DNA from: an uncultured Christensenella sp.
Lineage (GTDB): Bacteria; Bacillota; Clostridia; Christensenellales; CAG-917
Assembly (NCBI GenBank): GCA_910577815.1
Contig: CAJTNO010000002.1
Span: forward strand, 186,001-250,000
Direction: 5' to 3'
Length of the DNA stretch: 64,000 nt
The position numbers were made by a program, and so were the translations under genes. The notes below the pieces were generated by a model that was given only the letters and a program-made list of their open reading frames with translations, was not told the origin of the DNA and did not search any database. Shown in pieces: positions 62,347 through 64,000 of this stretch; the stretch's first letter is position 1; each line of letters opens with the position of its first letter.

Positions 62347-62733
62347 TCAATTCTTCCGTCCTCCGCACATATAGTGCAGATTTACGTCCCTCGAGTATAT
62401 TTCCATATTGCCGCCGACCTCTTTAAAGCCGAACCTTTCAAACTCCTCTCTTTTGCCCTCTATGCGCAGCTTTACGGGCGCGCCCTCGATTAGCTTAAAG
62501 AACATCGCGTGCAGAAAGAAGGTTTTATCCCCCTCCTCCACACACGGAGCAAAGTGTATTTTTTCTATCACTCCTACAGGCTCGTCCTCTATCGCTATCT
62601 GCATACGCCAAAGAGCTACGGGAGAAGCTTCGTCGTACATAACGAAGTTACTGCCGAACGGCTCGCCCTCCACGCCGAGAACTCGATAGATATCCGCCGC
62701 CTCGGAGCTGTTTACATATTTCACGGTCAGCAT
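62347..62733 (-). CDS. Small GNAT-like protein upstream of glnS
   Basis: A 128-residue protein with a compact alpha/beta pattern: VALWRMQIAIEDEPVGVIEKIHFAP, then FFLHAMFFKLIEGAPVKLRI and FERFGFKEVGGNMEIYSRDV. The closing FGFKEVG...MEIY resembles the end of GNAT acetyltransferases, but the acetyl-CoA pyrophosphate loop (Q/RxxGxG/A) is not visible, so it may be inactive or unrelated. Its ATG (62733) lies five bases after the predicted transcription start of a strong promoter. It is followed immediately by glnS (one-base gap). Confidence 0.55.
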   Translation of the reverse strand: MLTVKYVNSSEAADIYRVLGVEGEPFGSNFVMYDEASPVALWRMQIAIEDEPVGVIEKIHFAPCVEEGDKTFFLHAMFFKLIEGAPVKLRIEGKREEFERFGFKEVGGNMEIYSRDVNLHYMCGGRKN

Positions 62734-62744
62734 AGTTATAAATA

Positions 62745-62773
62745 ATAATATAGCTAAAACAGGGTAATGTCAA
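62745..62773 (-). promoter_or_regulatory. Strong promoter of the GNAT-like/glnS unit
   Basis: Minus-strand TTGACA (62773-62768), 17 bases, TATTAT (62750-62745). The predicted start near 62738 leaves only about five untranslated bases before the ATG at 62733. Confidence 0.8.
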
Positions 62774-62826
62774 GCGACGCACGCAAGCGCGCGGGTGTAA
62801 ATTTCTGGAATGCGTTCAAATCAAAT

Positions 62827-62853
62827 AAAAAAACGGACGGCAAACCGCCGCCG
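62827..62853 (-). terminator. Terminator after truA
   Basis: A GC-rich hairpin of six to seven pairs (62834-62853, one G-T wobble) followed on the minus strand by T7. Confidence 0.65.
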
Positions 62854-62875
62854 CCAAAACCGAAATTTTAACCGT

Positions 62876-63688
62876 TCAGTCGTATTTTACGCTTATAAGA
62901 CACAATCCCTTTGCAGGCAGTGTCTTGCCTGCGAGCGTTCTGTCCCCCGAGCTTATCGTCCTCTTTATGTCCTTTGCGCTAAGCTTGCCCATACCGACGT
63001 AAACCAAAGTTCCCGCTATAATACGCACCATATTATACAAAAATCCGTTGCCCGTAACGCTTATATCCACCGTGCAGCCGAATATTTTTCCGATGTCTGA
63101 CCAATCCTTTTCGGCATCCGCATTTGCTTTGAGCACTCCGCTTACGCTGTCTATGGGACTAACGCTTATATCTATGCCGTAAACCGTGCGGACCGTATTT
63201 TTAATCACGCTCCCGGTCGCCTCGAAGCATTTGAAATCGTGTTCTCCCTCTATGACGTCTGCGGCGGCGCGCATTGCGCCAAGGTCGAGCGGCACCGCTA
63301 TATGCTCGTGAGTAGCCTCGAGCAATGGGCGGCGGTGACGGGATAGATACAGCCTGTAGCAGTAGGTCTTGCGCTTTGCCGCAAACCGCGCGTTGAAATC
63401 GTCGGGAACAGGCTCGCAGAAAAGCATACTTATATCGCCCGGCAGATATGAATTTACCGCAAACGGAATTTTATCCGTAGGAATGGAGGTATCGGCGTCG
63501 AAGTGAACGACCTGCGCAAGCGCGTGAACGCCCGCGTCCGTACGTCCGCTCGCCGTTACTGAAATGTCCGTCCCGAACGCCTTGCTCATAGCCTTTTCAA
63601 GCGCTTCCTGAACGCTCAGTCCGTTAAGCTGTCTTTGCCAGCCGACGTATGCCGCGCCGAAATAGGAAATTATCGCGGCGTATCTCAT
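62876..63688 (-). CDS. truA: tRNA pseudouridine(38-40) synthase
   Basis: A 270-residue enzyme isomerising uridines 38-40 of the tRNA anticodon arm. It carries the family start YFGAAYVGWQRQ, the catalytic RTDAGVHA (Asp51), and NGFLYNMVRIIAGTLVYVG near the C-terminus. Length is normal. The start overlaps the ecfT stop by four bases (ATGA), the usual ecfT-truA order in Bacillota. Confidence 0.97.
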   Translation of the reverse strand: MRYAAIISYFGAAYVGWQRQLNGLSVQEALEKAMSKAFGTDISVTASGRTDAGVHALAQVVHFDADTSIPTDKIPFAVNSYLPGDISMLFCEPVPDDFNARFAAKRKTYCYRLYLSRHRRPLLEATHEHIAVPLDLGAMRAAADVIEGEHDFKCFEATGSVIKNTVRTVYGIDISVSPIDSVSGVLKANADAEKDWSDIGKIFGCTVDISVTGNGFLYNMVRIIAGTLVYVGMGKLSAKDIKRTISSGDRTLAGKTLPAKGLCLISVKYD

Positions 63689-64000
63689 AGCAGGTCTCCG
63701 AATATCATAAGGTCTATATCTATGCCCACCGTACGGAAATAATATCTGTCCAGCAAAATCACCGTAGTATATCCTGCGATAAACAAAAACGCAATCAGGT
63801 CGCCTATGCCAAGCTTTGCCTTTTTCATTTTAGTACGCTTGTCTGTTGCGTTATAGCATCGTGCGTCCATAGCAAACGCAAGCTCGTCCGCGCGGCGGAA
63901 GGAGTTTACAAACAACGGAATCAGTACGGGCAGTAATGCCTTTGCCCTTGCAAAAATACTGCCTGTATCGAAGCTTGCTCCTCTCGCCTTCTGCGCGGAA
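63685..64000 (-). CDS. ecfT: ECF transporter transmembrane subunit EcfT (partial, C-terminal part)
   Basis: The gene runs off the right edge; the last 104 residues are present. The minus-strand translation reads AQKARGASFDTGSIF, then LLPVLIPLFVNSFRRADELAFAMDARCY, the coupling-helix motifs by which EcfT contacts the two ATPases, followed by a final hydrophobic segment and DLL at the stop. EcfT is the shared energising subunit for vitamin and metal uptake modules. The in-frame Met at 63915 is internal, not the start. Confidence 0.93.
   Translation of the reverse strand, partial: SAQKARGASFDTGSIFARAKALLPVLIPLFVNSFRRADELAFAMDARCYNATDKRTKMKKAKLGIGDLIAFLFIAGYTTVILLDRYYFRTVGIDIDLMIFGDLL

Overview
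The window looks like a chromosomal segment of an uncultured member of the Bacillota (Clostridia side). Supporting signs are the neighbour pairs glmU-like/pth/mfd, walJ...rlmH and ecfT-truA, strong TTGACA/TATAAT promoters, AGGAGG ribosome sites, many intrinsic terminators and a BclA-like collagen protein of the kind found on Clostridia/Bacilli spores. The assignment below class level is inference; no rRNA, tRNA, phage, insertion sequence or CRISPR array was seen.

Layout. 1-6.7 kb: rpoC (cut by the window edge) and rpoB on the minus strand, with their own promoter and a long leader rather than rplL upstream. 7.1-8.5 kb: rqcP and a fused ispDF, plus strand. 8.6-9.4 kb: a cupin-type XRE regulator with a dyad in its promoter, and a small CxxC redox protein. 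9.66-36.57 kb: a single uninterrupted minus-strand gene, 42% of the window, for an exported protein of about 8,968 residues. It has a lipoprotein-type signal peptide, about 13 degenerate copies of an unrecognised unit interspersed with Tyr/Gly/Asp-rich hairpin modules, and a C-terminal array of Ig-like modules. Its promoter matches the sigma-A consensus perfectly. I do not recognise the repeat family; this is the most likely undescribed item here.

37-47.8 kb: scattered envelope and metabolic genes, including an HGSNAT-like membrane acyltransferase that appears leaderless, a GH127-like protein that seems to have lost its catalytic residues together with a PH-domain protein, an ApgM-type phosphoglycerate mutase, an HSL-family esterase, a stand-alone condensation-fold protein with a membrane HAAS-type protein, and the collagen-like protein. 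47.9-53.1 kb: glmU-like, pth, mfd. 53.35-53.74 kb: two convergent tiny membrane proteins. 53.8-57.6 kb: an overlapping operon walJ, two CPBP proteases, rlmH, tadA. 57.6-60.6 kb: a three-gene set (zinc-ribbon protein plus two membrane proteins) in which two products share a short Pro-rich motif. 60.7-64 kb: glnS behind a small GNAT-like gene with an apparently leaderless promoter, truA, and the end of ecfT.

Taken together the housekeeping genes cover transcription, tRNA/rRNA modification, translation quality control, isoprenoid synthesis and repair. The accessory genes are mostly envelope proteins, dominated by the giant lipoprotein.
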